Source: 38-11 sp964539975
Lineage (GTDB): Bacteria > Bacillota > Clostridia > Tissierellales > Dethiosulfatibacteraceae
Assembly: GCA_964539975.1 (NCBI GenBank)
Contig: CAZIKK010000013.1
Span: 1 to 64,000 of the forward strand
Reading direction: 5' to 3'
Length of the DNA: 64,000 nucleotides
Part shown: piece after piece, positions 7,806 through 16,611 of the stretch
How the letters are laid out: each line of letters starts with the position of its first letter
How positions within the stretch are numbered: the first letter of the stretch is position 1
Position numbers and translations under genes: made by a program
The notes under the pieces: generated by a model
Database searches by the model: none
Told to the model about the DNA's origin: nothing
Seen by the model: the letters and a program-made list of their open reading frames with translations, nothing else

Positions 7806-8759
7806 TCATTCATTCAATAATGTTTTCATCAGTGGTTTATCCAGATTCCCTCCTGAAATGACAATGCCCACTTGTTTTCCTTTGAAATAATCAGGGAAAG
7901 CCATCAAAGCAGCTACACCAATTGCTCCTGACGGTTCCGCTACCACTTTTTCTTCTGTCAGCAAGTGGCTGGTCGCTTGTCGAATAAACGCTTCCTCCAC
8001 TACAAGAATATCATCAATGCATTGTTTGGCCATATTAAAAGGAATCTCTGTCACGCCACCGATCAATGCATCGCATATGCTGTCTTCCGAAGGAAAAGAT
8101 TCGTATAGGACATCGTCTTCCAAAGCTTTGACCATTGCAGGACAAGCCGCAGTTTGCACACCCACCACCTTGATATCCGGCTTTAAGTGTTTGGCTGCCA
8201 TACTAACGCCGGTAATTAACCCACCACCACCTATGGGAACCACTATCAAATCCAGATTTGGATTTTGCGCCATCATCTCTAGTCCTACTGTTCCCTGGCC
8301 AGCAATCAATTGGATATCGGAACAGGAGTCAATATAAGTCATTCCATGCTTCATGATGGTATCCATGGCAATATCATGGGCTTCGTCATAATTTTTTCCT
8401 ACTTGAACCACTTCTGCCCCATAGTATTTGATCTTATCAACTTTTGCTTTTGGAGCTGTCAACGGGACAAAAACCTTCGCTTTTTGTATCCCCAACAAAT
8501 AAGCCGCATAACTGACGCCGGCTCCATGGTTGCCAGAGGAAACAGCCACAACACCACGTTCTCTTTCTTCCGGTGTCAAAGAGGAAATCTTGCTTAATGC
8601 ACCTCTTACTTTAAACGCTTTCTGTTTTTGTTGATTCTCCAGTTTTAAATAAACTTGTCTGTCTTGATTGCTCAATGTCATCGCAAAGTCCAAAGGTGTT
8701 TCAGATATATAGTGTCCAATTCTCTTTTTTGATGCTACGATGTCTTCAAATGTAATCAT
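7806..8759 (-). CDS. PLP-dependent serine/threonine dehydratase family (hydroxy-amino acid dehydratase)
   Basis: 317 aa, fold type II. K50 in AFKVRG is the PLP lysine, SSGNHG (74-79) the phosphate/substrate loop and PIGGGGL the PLP phosphate site. There is no C-terminal ACT domain, so it is a catabolic or specialised form rather than biosynthetic IlvA. Substrate could be threonine, serine, 3-hydroxyaspartate or another beta-hydroxy amino acid. It is the first gene of the operon with the OCD homologue, M20D hydrolase and AEC carrier. AGGAGGTAAAG precedes the ATG. Confidence 0.85.
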   Translation of the reverse strand: MITFEDIVASKKRIGHYISETPLDFAMTLSNQDRQVYLKLENQQKQKAFKVRGALSKISSLTPEERERGVVAVSSGNHGAGVSYAAYLLGIQKAKVFVPLTAPKAKVDKIKYYGAEVVQVGKNYDEAHDIAMDTIMKHGMTYIDSCSDIQLIAGQGTVGLEMMAQNPNLDLIVVPIGGGGLITGVSMAAKHLKPDIKVVGVQTAACPAMVKALEDDVLYESFPSEDSICDALIGGVTEIPFNMAKQCIDDILVVEEAFIRQATSHLLTEEKVVAEPSGAIGVAALMAFPDYFKGKQVGIVISGGNLDKPLMKTLLNE

Positions 8760-8795
8760 CTTTACCTCCTGATTTTAACTTATCGTCATAGATTC

Positions 8796-8824
8796 ATTAT
8801 ATCAAATACAAGATCTAACAACAA
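8796..8824 (-). promoter_or_regulatory. Sigma-A promoter of the dehydratase operon
   Basis: Minus strand TTGTTG - 17 bases - TATAAT, 37 bases upstream of the dehydratase start. Confidence 0.7.
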
Positions 8825-8860
8825 CTGATTGCCCATAGCGAGTAGGTCTTCAAGTTTTAA

Positions 8861-8889
8861 CTGACATCTCCATTCGCTCATGATAGAAT
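8861..8889 (+). promoter_or_regulatory. Sigma-A promoter of the DASS carrier gene
   Basis: CTGACA - 17 bases - TAGAAT, 31 bases upstream of the ATG at 8921. Confidence 0.65.
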
Positions 8890-8920
8890 AGTACTACAAC
8901 TTAAGATTTTGGAGGCGTTC

Positions 8921-10711
8921 ATGTTTCAGCAGATCTTCGTTTTTGTTGTTATTCTAGGTGCTTTGATCTTATTTGCCAATGGCACAATTCGCTATGATTT
9001 TGTGGCCTTGACGGCACTATTATTGCTTGTGTTGACAGGTATTGTTCCCGCCAACCAAGCTTTTTTGGGATTTGGACATCCTGCAGTGGTCACAGTTGCC
9101 GCCATTTTAGTGGTTAGTAGTGCTCTGCTTAAAACGGGTGCAGTAGACCGTTTAGTTAATTTGCTCAATCAAAGTGGCAATAGCATTAGTTTCAAAATTG
9201 CGGCTTTAATGGTTATGACCGCTGTCCTGTCCAGTTTAATGAATAATGTAGGCGCTCTAGCTTTAGTGATGCCAATCGCCATACAAGTGGGAAAACACCA
9301 TAAAATTTCGCCCTCTTATCTGCTCATGCCTGTGGCTTTCGCGTCTTTGTTAGGAGGCATGATCACAGAAATTGGCACCCCGCCCAATCTTATCATTTCA
9401 ACCTATAGACAGACGGCAAGCCAACAATCCTTTTCTTTTTTTGACTATGCCCCTGTAGGCATTGGGTTATCCATTGTTGGCATACTTTTTGTCTCTTTCG
9501 TTGGTTGGCACTTGATTCCTAAACGAAAAAGCGATGACGCCCAAACAGACTTTTTTGAAGTAGACGATTATCTGTCTGAAGTATATGTGCCAGAAAACAG
9601 CAAACACCTCAACAAAAGCATCAAAGATTTGCTCATCCAGTTTAAATTGGATCTTAACATTATCAGCATTATTCGGGATGAAAACCGAATTATCGCCCCT
9701 ATGGCCAATGAATTATTGTTGCCTTGCGATCTACTTGTCATACGGGCAGATCATTCTGAACTCTCAACCCTCATTGAAAAAGCTGGATTTGTTTTAAAAG
9801 GTTCCAAAGTTATTTATGACGCTTCCGGCAAAATCCTTGATTCCAAAGAATACACCATGTATGAGATCGTTCTTCGAGACGATTCTCCTGCTGTAGGTAG
9901 AAATGTCATTGAACTAGACTTAAGGCGCCGTTACGGTATCAACTTGGTAGCCGTTTCAAGAAAAGGGATTTCCTCCTATTATCGTTTAAAATCTTTTCGA
10001 TTCAAGCCAGGAGATATCCTGTTGATCCAATCTCCTTCTACCTCAATCCAAGAAATCCTAACTCGTTTAAGAGCTCTCCCTCTGGCAGAAAGAGGGATCG
10101 AACTATCCAACCAAAAACAACAGACCAAACGGAACCTAGCCATTGCTCTATTTCTCGTATCCATTTTCGTCACTACCATTGGTTGGGTCAGTGTCCAAGT
10201 TTCTTTCACCACTTGTGCTCTACTCATGGTGTTGTTGAATATTATCAGCCCCAAAGATTTTTATGAATCCATCGAATGGCCCATCATCATTATGCTGGGA
10301 GCCCTATTGCCTGTAGGAGAGGCCCTTCAATCGACTGGTGGCGCCGACACGGTGGCAGCCCTTATGATGCGTGCATCCCACTCTCTTTCTCCAGCTATGA
10401 TGGTGACCTTACTCATGGCAACCACCTTATTGTTGACCAACCTGATCAACAATGCCGCCGCAGCCGTTTTGATGGCACCCATTGCCATCAGCTTGTCTAT
10501 TTTGATGCAAGTATCCGTTGACCCCATGCTCATGGCGGTTGCTGTTTCTGCATCCTCCGCATTTATGACCCCCATTGGTCATCAATCATGCACCTTGATC
10601 ATGGGCCCAGGAGGCTACAAGTTTGGTGACTACTGGCGACTCGGGCTTCCCGTTTCCATTCTAGTATTGTTGGTTGGCACACCTTTAATTCTTCATTTCT
10701 GGCCACTATAA
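8921..10711 (+). CDS. DASS/SLC13-type anion symporter with two RCK_C (TrkA-C) domains
   Basis: 596 aa. N- and C-terminal membrane halves flank a cytoplasmic insert (about 210-390) with two RCK_C domains (SEVYVPENS and EIVLRDDSPAVGRN begin them). Hairpin motifs LMNNVGA/GTPPNLI and INNAAAA are intact. In the last motif the usual GHQSN reads GHQSC: a cysteine replaces the conserved Asn. Relatives carry sulfate, dicarboxylates or similar anions with Na+ at the membrane. GGAGGCGTTC precedes the ATG; a TTG start four codons earlier is rejected. It is monocistronic with its own promoter. Confidence 0.85.
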   Translation: MFQQIFVFVVILGALILFANGTIRYDFVALTALLLLVLTGIVPANQAFLGFGHPAVVTVAAILVVSSALLKTGAVDRLVNLLNQSGNSISFKIAALMVMTAVLSSLMNNVGALALVMPIAIQVGKHHKISPSYLLMPVAFASLLGGMITEIGTPPNLIISTYRQTASQQSFSFFDYAPVGIGLSIVGILFVSFVGWHLIPKRKSDDAQTDFFEVDDYLSEVYVPENSKHLNKSIKDLLIQFKLDLNIISIIRDENRIIAPMANELLLPCDLLVIRADHSELSTLIEKAGFVLKGSKVIYDASGKILDSKEYTMYEIVLRDDSPAVGRNVIELDLRRRYGINLVAVSRKGISSYYRLKSFRFKPGDILLIQSPSTSIQEILTRLRALPLAERGIELSNQKQQTKRNLAIALFLVSIFVTTIGWVSVQVSFTTCALLMVLLNIISPKDFYESIEWPIIIMLGALLPVGEALQSTGGADTVAALMMRASHSLSPAMMVTLLMATTLLLTNLINNAAAAVLMAPIAISLSILMQVSVDPMLMAVAVSASSAFMTPIGHQSCTLIMGPGGYKFGDYWRLGLPVSILVLLVGTPLILHFWPL

Positions 10712-10722
10712 TTAAATAAGTC

Positions 10723-10751
10723 TTGTTTCCCACCGCTTTTTTAGGTATAAT
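10723..10751 (+). promoter_or_regulatory. Sigma-A promoter of the MBL-fold gene
   Basis: TTGTTT - 17 bases - TATAAT, 31 bases upstream of the ATG at 10783. Confidence 0.7.
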
Positions 10752-10782
10752 ACGAATCATTTCCACTCACAAGGAGTTCAAT

Positions 10783-11673
10783 ATGAAAGTCACACAAATA
10801 AAAGGCAACACCTACCAGTGTCGCACCCAACTGATCGACCTGATTCTTTATCAGCTTAGCAGTAAAAATGGCATTTTGATTGATACCGGTTACCATAAAA
10901 CCGCTAAATCTGAGATCATCCCTTATTTGACTGCTCGGGGCATGGCAGTGAAAGGGATTATTAATACCCATGGCCATATTGACCATGCTGGAGGCAACAA
11001 CATTTTGAAGATGACTTATGGCTCACAAATCGCTTCTCCTTATGTTGAAAACATGCTCAGCGAGAATTCTTACAACATGTATGTTATGCAAGACAATCTA
11101 AGGTTCCGAGTTTTCGGAGATACCATTCCCAAATTTCGATACAAAACCGATCGCATCATCAATCCAGATCATCCAGACTTCTCTTTTTTAGGAATAGACT
11201 TTGGCATCATCAACCTTCATGGGCACAGCCCTTATCAAGCCGGTTTTATCACACCCGATAACGTAGCCTATTTGGGAGATGTGTTGATTAGCGAAGAAAT
11301 GATCAAAAAAACAAAACTCCCCTATATTTTCGATGTAGGAAGGGATTTAAAATCCAAGGAAAGATTAAAAAATCTTTCTTGTGACTATTATGTATTATCT
11401 CATGAAGGTGTGTACGATGAGATTACCTCCTTGGTGGATCAAAACATCGCGCATATTCAATCCCGAATGGACATCTTACTGGATTTACTGAAGACCCCTC
11501 AAGTGTTTGAAGACTACACAGCTAACATTGTTGATCAATTAGGCATTTCAGCCAATTTGAGAAAAATTGTTTACTTACAGCGGACCATTCGCGGCTACCT
11601 GGCCTATTTCCAAGAAATGGATTGGGTGGACGCTTACCTAAAAGATCATAAAATTTATTTCGTAAAAAAATAA
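10783..11673 (+). CDS. MBL-fold metallo-hydrolase
   Basis: 296 aa. The metal motif HGHIDH (about residues 63-68) is complete, followed by the later ligands in LHGHSP, LGDVL and LSHEG. The C-terminal 70 residues resemble the winged or helical extension seen in several cytoplasmic hydrolase subfamilies. AAGGAG lies 6 bases before the ATG, so a start 20 codons upstream is rejected. Family members hydrolyse thioesters, glyoxalase-II substrates, lactones or nucleic acids; nothing nearby fixes the substrate. Confidence 0.8.
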   Translation: MKVTQIKGNTYQCRTQLIDLILYQLSSKNGILIDTGYHKTAKSEIIPYLTARGMAVKGIINTHGHIDHAGGNNILKMTYGSQIASPYVENMLSENSYNMYVMQDNLRFRVFGDTIPKFRYKTDRIINPDHPDFSFLGIDFGIINLHGHSPYQAGFITPDNVAYLGDVLISEEMIKKTKLPYIFDVGRDLKSKERLKNLSCDYYVLSHEGVYDEITSLVDQNIAHIQSRMDILLDLLKTPQVFEDYTANIVDQLGISANLRKIVYLQRTIRGYLAYFQEMDWVDAYLKDHKIYFVKK

Positions 11674-11698
11674 CCTGAAAACTCAGGTTATTTTATTT
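11664..11698. terminator. Bidirectional terminator embracing both stop codons
   Basis: TAACCTGA-AAAC-TCAGGTTA (11671-11690). Its arms contain the TAA stop of the MBL gene and, on the other strand, the TAA stop of the DhaR-like gene. Seven T follow on the minus strand and TTTTATTT on the plus strand. Confidence 0.8.
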
Positions 11699-13406
11699 GA
11701 TAGTGATTCAACTTTCGATAAAGGGTAGCACGGCTGATGCCCATCTTTTCTGCAATCACTTCTTTCTCTAAGCCTTTTCCTGTCAACTCTAAGATGACCC
11801 CTTTTTCAATCTCATCCATGTTGTACCTTTCGAACTGGGTCTCTTCTTCATCAAGATGAGGCAATAGGTCTTGTTTGGTGATGTTGTTTTTGCCCACTGT
11901 GGCAATCACTCTTCCCAAAATCTTTTCTAAGGAAAGTCTGTTTCGTGGCCACCTGAATTCTGTCAAATAATCTACCGCTTCATCAGTGAAAATAATCCCA
12001 GGTTTGCTGTAGATCTGTTTTAATTCTTGGACGGTTGTACGAATGGTCTCTTTCAATGACTGTTTTCTTTCGCGTATGGGGGGTAATGTCACTTGGTTGA
12101 CAACAATCCGACTGTATAGCGCTTCATCAAAATAGCCGGATGCAACCATTTTATCAAGAGGGATTGTGGTGTGACATATAAATCTGACATTAAGCGTCAT
12201 CCGTCCCAGTGTTTCACAATAATATTCTTTTGTTTTCAAAATATGCAACAATCTACTCTGGATAAAAGCCGGCATTTCTTCAATATTTGTCAGAAATACA
12301 GTTCCTCCGTTAGAAACAATCAAATCACTGAAGATGATTTCATCTCTGGCATCGTACTGTTTAATTCCTAAAACCCGATTTTCCAAATCCTTGATGCTCT
12401 TTTTGCAAAAATCAATGGTTCGAAAAGCTTTATCTGAACGATCTGAATAATTGTGTATGGCTCTTGCCAGCTGTTCGTGTTCCAAGCCTTCCTCTGACAG
12501 TATAAAAACAGGTTCATGTGTCAAAGCATATTGTTTGGCCTTCCGAATGGCTTCCTGAAAGGCCTTATCCGAATCTGAAAGATGTTTAAATGTGATCCCC
12601 GCATCCTTGTTCAACAGTTTTTCAACTGAACGATACGTTTCATTGATGTTCCTAAAAATCAACAGGGTTCCAAATCTGATACCATTAGCCAAGATCGATT
12701 TTTTGGTGACCGTTCCTAGAAAGGAACCATTCCGATCTTCATAGTAAATGCTTCGATCCACCTCATCAAACGGAGAGTAAAACAAGCTACTGAGTTGAGG
12801 GTGCTTGAATACATCGTCAAAATAAGTTGGCCCTACCATCGGTGTTTTACCTAAATAAGTCAGAAATCGATCGTTGTAGTAGGATACTTTTCCCTGCTTG
12901 TCAAAAGAAATGATCCCATCGTCCATGCTATTAACGATTGTCTCTCTATCATAATTGGTCAACTTCAATTTTTCTACATCATCCAGGTTTTTGAGTTTGG
13001 AACTGATTAAATCTGCCATAATCTGAACAAAATTCACTGCCGGATTCACATTCTGAAAGATAGTGGTTTTTTTTCCTATCGGGATAAGAAGAGCCACCGC
13101 CCCCACTGATTGTTTTTCCAACATAATGGGGACAGATATAATGCCTTTGATCTGGCACCGTGTTGCATCTTCACAGTTTTGGCATATAGGATATTTAAGA
13201 TTGTTCTGAACAATCAGCACCTGTCCGGAATGCATGACTTCACCCACAACAGAAGTTCGGTTAATAGGTATGGCATCACTGACATTTCGTGTGGTGTAAG
13301 CGATCTTGTTGTAGTGCCGATCAATGATCACCACATCTACGTCCAACACGGTTGAGATGGCTTCAGCATATTTAACAATCACATCCTGAATCATCATCAG
13401 GTTCAT
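11688..13406 (-). CDS. DhaR-like regulator: GAF, PAS, degenerate AAA+ domain, Fis-type HTH
   Basis: 572 aa, an unbroken frame. GAF-like domain 1-140 with a cysteine cluster CX2CX5C (C75, C78, C84); PAS 150-262; AAA+-like region 275-520; HTH with GISRATLYRKLNHY at the end. The ATPase is not functional by sequence: Walker A is replaced by SEEGLEHE (about 304-311), the GAFTGA loop is absent, and Walker B reads VFLTNIEEM (about 370-378). It should therefore not activate sigma-54 promoters. E. coli DhaR has the same layout and works at sigma-70 promoters, where DhaK and DhaL modulate it. Here it follows dhaK and dhaL in one operon. GGAGG decides the start at 13406. Confidence 0.8.
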   Translation of the reverse strand: MNLMMIQDVIVKYAEAISTVLDVDVVIIDRHYNKIAYTTRNVSDAIPINRTSVVGEVMHSGQVLIVQNNLKYPICQNCEDATRCQIKGIISVPIMLEKQSVGAVALLIPIGKKTTIFQNVNPAVNFVQIMADLISSKLKNLDDVEKLKLTNYDRETIVNSMDDGIISFDKQGKVSYYNDRFLTYLGKTPMVGPTYFDDVFKHPQLSSLFYSPFDEVDRSIYYEDRNGSFLGTVTKKSILANGIRFGTLLIFRNINETYRSVEKLLNKDAGITFKHLSDSDKAFQEAIRKAKQYALTHEPVFILSEEGLEHEQLARAIHNYSDRSDKAFRTIDFCKKSIKDLENRVLGIKQYDARDEIIFSDLIVSNGGTVFLTNIEEMPAFIQSRLLHILKTKEYYCETLGRMTLNVRFICHTTIPLDKMVASGYFDEALYSRIVVNQVTLPPIRERKQSLKETIRTTVQELKQIYSKPGIIFTDEAVDYLTEFRWPRNRLSLEKILGRVIATVGKNNITKQDLLPHLDEEETQFERYNMDEIEKGVILELTGKGLEKEVIAEKMGISRATLYRKLNHYQIK

Positions 13407-13443
13407 CGTACATCCCTCCATCTCGTCATGGTGTATAATTTCT

Positions 13444-14085
13444 TTACGCTTCCAGCAATGTATCCGCCAAAGTCGCCAACTGATAATACATGGTTACCGC
13501 GCCAGGATCTAAATGTCCTACACCTTTGTTGGCTTGATAATACGCTCTTCCCTTTGCTGCTTCCATGCTCTTTGTTTCTTCCATGCCTTTTTCAGCACCT
13601 TCCTTCAATGCTTGAAGGATTTCTTTGTCATTTTTCCCACTCTCTATCGCTTGCTTCATGCTTTCCACTCCGCCATGCAAGGCATCGATCATCGTTTTGT
13701 CACCTGGCTTCGCATTGCCTCTTTCCATTATGCCTGTCAGTTTGGCTTGCAATACCTCAAGCAATTCCACCACACTGATTTCTTCCTTGTCTCCTATCGT
13801 TTGTGCCCCTTTGATATAAGCACTCCCGTATAAGACACCTGATGAACCGCCTACAGTCGACATGACAAGCATGCCAATTTTCTTGAACATTTTGCCCAAG
13901 GCCAAAGTTTCTAACTCATCTTTGCTGGCAATCAGTTTTTGAAAACCCATATTCATATTCACCCAATGGTCACCGTCACCCGTTATGGAATCCAATTCTG
14001 TGATGTAATCTTTTTCTTCAGCCAGTCTTTTTGAAAAACGTTCCAAATAGGCTATGTAGTTGCGATTATTGATTGTTATTGTCAT
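13444..14085 (-). CDS. dhaL: Dihydroxyacetone kinase, ADP-binding subunit DhaL
   Basis: 213 aa, eight-helix DAK2 barrel. The Mg-nucleotide aspartates are in LDSITGDGDH (D32, D37, D39); STVGGSSGVLYGSAY and KPGDKTMIDAL are the other family motifs. A tryptophan (W41) replaces the Gly normally after GDGDH. In PTS-type systems DhaL holds ADP that is rephosphorylated by DhaM; no dhaM is in the window. AAGGTG precedes the ATG at 14085. It follows dhaK by 10 bases and is followed by a DhaR-like regulator. Confidence 0.9.
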   Translation of the reverse strand: MTITINNRNYIAYLERFSKRLAEEKDYITELDSITGDGDHWVNMNMGFQKLIASKDELETLALGKMFKKIGMLVMSTVGGSSGVLYGSAYIKGAQTIGDKEEISVVELLEVLQAKLTGIMERGNAKPGDKTMIDALHGGVESMKQAIESGKNDKEILQALKEGAEKGMEETKSMEAAKGRAYYQANKGVGHLDPGAVTMYYQLATLADTLLEA

Positions 14086-14095
14086 TTCAATCACC

Positions 14096-15079
14096 TTAAC
14101 CCTTCAACGCCGGTGTATCACAAGGCGCATCAATCAATGTTTTGAGCTCGTCATCCAGTTTCATCAATGTGACAGAAGCTCCTGACATTTCCAAAGAAGT
14201 CATGTAATTGCCGACATAAGATTTGTACACTCGGATATTATTTTCTGATAATATTTTTTCAACTTCATTGTTCAAAATATAGAGCTCCATAAGAGGTGTT
14301 GCGCCTAATCCATTGATCATAACTGCCACATCGCTGTCCTTGTAATCGTAGTCAGCCAACACTTTTTCTGTCAGTTTCTGCGCCACTTCTTTTGCTGTCA
14401 ATATGGTGCTCTTTTCAATTCCCGGTTCTCCATGGATTCCCATGCCCAGTTCGATTTCATTTTCTCCCAAAACAAAGCTTGGCTTTCCTACACCTGGCAA
14501 AATACAAGAAGACATAGCCATTCCCATACTTCGAATATTGGCAATAGCTTTTTCTGCAACCGCTTTTACCTCTACCAAACTACCACCAGCTTCTGCTTTC
14601 GCTCCGGCAATTTTATGGACAAAGACCGTTCCTGCTATGCCTCTTCTGCCCGTTGAATAAGTGCTGTCTTGTACCGCCACATCATCTCTGACCACCACAA
14701 ACTCAACCTGTATATCGTCCATTTCAGCCAAGTCTTTTGCCATTTGAAAGTTCATGATGTCTCCTGAATAGTTTTTGATCACCAACAAGACGCCTTCACC
14801 TGAATTTGCCTCTTCAATACCTTTTAGAACTCGATCCGGTGATGGTGATGCAAAAACATTTCCTGACACCGCAGCGTCCAGCATACCTTTCCCAACATAA
14901 CCAGCATGAGCGGGTTCATGTCCACTTCCGCCACCTGATACAACGCCAACTTTCTTCCCTTTTTCTTTCCTGGCGATGACTTCAGCCTCTTTGAAATATA
15001 CCAGCTCAGGATGAGCTTTTGCCATGCCTTCCAACATTTCTGACACAACATGATCTGGTGAGTTAATTATTTTTTTCAT
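14096..15079 (-). CDS. dhaK: Dihydroxyacetone kinase, substrate-binding subunit DhaK
   Basis: 327 aa, near the usual ~330-350. GGGSGHEPAHAG (49-60) is the substrate-binding loop and GMGIHGEPG carries the active-site His (H216), which forms a hemiaminal with the carbonyl of dihydroxyacetone or related ketoses/aldoses. It lies between livF (11 bases upstream) and dhaL, an unusual setting. GGAGG is 5 bases before the ATG at 15079. The true substrate may be another small sugar or carbonyl compound. Confidence 0.9.
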   Translation of the reverse strand: MKKIINSPDHVVSEMLEGMAKAHPELVYFKEAEVIARKEKGKKVGVVSGGGSGHEPAHAGYVGKGMLDAAVSGNVFASPSPDRVLKGIEEANSGEGVLLVIKNYSGDIMNFQMAKDLAEMDDIQVEFVVVRDDVAVQDSTYSTGRRGIAGTVFVHKIAGAKAEAGGSLVEVKAVAEKAIANIRSMGMAMSSCILPGVGKPSFVLGENEIELGMGIHGEPGIEKSTILTAKEVAQKLTEKVLADYDYKDSDVAVMINGLGATPLMELYILNNEVEKILSENNIRVYKSYVGNYMTSLEMSGASVTLMKLDDELKTLIDAPCDTPALKG

Positions 15080-15090
15080 CATAACCTCCA

Positions 15091-15804
15091 TTATTGTAAA
15101 ATATCGCCTAGATACGCTTTTCGAACCTCATCATTCTTTTCCAAGGCTCTTGCGCTATCTGTCAGTATTATTTTCCCTGTTTCCAATACATAACCCCTAT
15201 CAGCTATGGACAATGCCATGTTCGCATTTTGCTCCACCAAAAGAATAGTCGTCCCTTGATCTCTGATGGATTCAATTAAATTAAAAATGGTTTCTATTAG
15301 AATTGGTGCTAAACCCAATGACGGTTCATCCAACATCAATAATTTAGGTGCTGTCATCAACGACCGACCGATAGCCAACATTTGCTGCTCGCCACCTGAC
15401 AAGGTACCTGCGGTTTGTTTTTTTCTCTCAAATAATCTCGGAAACAAATCATACACCCTATCATAGGATTCTTTGATCCCGTCTTTATCTTTCCTTATAT
15501 AAGCACCCAGTTTTAAATTTTCTTCAACCGACAAAGATGGAAATACCTCCCTGCCTTCTGGGGTTAAGCTTAGACCCGCCTTCACAATGTCATTAGGTCC
15601 CATTTTGGTTATATCGGTATCTTCAAAGGAAATGCTGCCCGTTCGAGACCTTACCAATCCAGTGATAGTAGAGAGAGTGGTGCTTTTCCCAGCCCCATTG
15701 CTTCCAATAAGAGTGACAATTTCGCCTTTTTTTACTTCTAGATTGACCCCTTTCAAGGCATGGATGTTTCCGTAAAATGTGTGTATATCAACTAATTTCA
15801 GCAT
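15091..15804 (-). CDS. livF: LIV-type (branched-chain amino acid family) ABC transporter ATPase, LivF-like
   Basis: 237 aa. Walker A GSNGAGKS (34-41), ABC signature LSGGEQQ and Walker B LLMLDEP are intact, with the LivF-type SLTPEGREVFP segment. GGAGGGACGAAG precedes the ATG at 15804, inside the end of livG (17-base overlap). It powers uptake with LivG, LivM, LivH and the binding protein of the same operon. The substrate is an amino acid or amide-like compound by family, not shown here. Confidence 0.9.
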   Translation of the reverse strand: MLKLVDIHTFYGNIHALKGVNLEVKKGEIVTLIGSNGAGKSTTLSTITGLVRSRTGSISFEDTDITKMGPNDIVKAGLSLTPEGREVFPSLSVEENLKLGAYIRKDKDGIKESYDRVYDLFPRLFERKKQTAGTLSGGEQQMLAIGRSLMTAPKLLMLDEPSLGLAPILIETIFNLIESIRDQGTTILLVEQNANMALSIADRGYVLETGKIILTDSARALEKNDEVRKAYLGDILQ

Positions 15805-16567
15805 CTTCGTCCCTCCTTCCCAAATAAGCTTCAACAACTCTTGGATTCTTGGCAATATCTTTGGGAAGTCCCTCAGCAATCTTCAACCCATGATCGATTA
15901 CGTAGATTCTATCCGATATATTCATGACTAGTCGCATGTCATGCTCAATAAGGATAATCGTGAATCCTTGATCTTTAAGACTTCTAATAAAATCTAGTAA
16001 AGCATCTGTTTCAAGCGCATTCATACCTGCTGCCGGCTCGTCTAACAGAATAATCTTTGCATTGGTGGATATGGCCCGAGAGATCTCCAATCGTCTTTGA
16101 TCACCATATGGCAAATTGGTGGCATAACTGTGCACCTTTTTCTCAAGACCGATAGACTCTAAAATCCTCAAAGCTTCTTGATGTTTCTCCGCTTCAATTT
16201 GCTTGAATTTTTTAGTTCTAAATACCACGTCAAAAAAACTGTAATCTGTATGTGTGTGCATGCCTAACAATACGTTTTCAATCACACGCATGTCCTTGCA
16301 TAGTCTGATATTCTGAAATGTTCTAGCAATACCTGCTCGAACAATCTCTTGTGGCTCTTTATTTTGTAATTCTTGTCCTTCAAAAGTGATTCTTCCTTCC
16401 GTCGGCTTATAAACACCTGTTATGACGTTGAACAATGTCGTCTTGCCGGCGCCATTAGGTCCTATAATACTGACAATTTCACCTTTGTTGATTTCCATCG
16501 AGACCTTGTTGATGGCAACAAGTCCTCCAAAACGCATGGTTATATTATCTATTTCAAGGTATGCCAT
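15788..16567 (-). CDS. livG: LIV-type ABC transporter ATPase, LivG-like
   Basis: 259 aa. Walker A GPNGAGKT (36-43), the LivG-type GIARTFQNIRLC segment after the Q-loop, and Walker B ILLDEPAAGMN are present. The ABC signature region reads LPYGDQRRLEISRA, as in many LivG proteins. It is the second ATPase of the transporter encoded at 15091-19764. Confidence 0.9.
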   Translation of the reverse strand: MAYLEIDNITMRFGGLVAINKVSMEINKGEIVSIIGPNGAGKTTLFNVITGVYKPTEGRITFEGQELQNKEPQEIVRAGIARTFQNIRLCKDMRVIENVLLGMHTHTDYSFFDVVFRTKKFKQIEAEKHQEALRILESIGLEKKVHSYATNLPYGDQRRLEISRAISTNAKIILLDEPAAGMNALETDALLDFIRSLKDQGFTIILIEHDMRLVMNISDRIYVIDHGLKIAEGLPKDIAKNPRVVEAYLGRRDEDAEIS

Positions 16568-16611
16568 TCTAAAACCCTTCCTTTGTTAAAATTTTTACGC
16601 TCCTATTGTCT

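Noticed and set aside
11688..13406. DhaR-like gene as a pseudogene or sequencing artefact
   Set aside because: The frame is unbroken over 572 codons, with well-kept GAF, PAS and HTH parts and a good ribosome site; the missing ATPase motifs are substitutions and a loss of the loop, not frameshifts.
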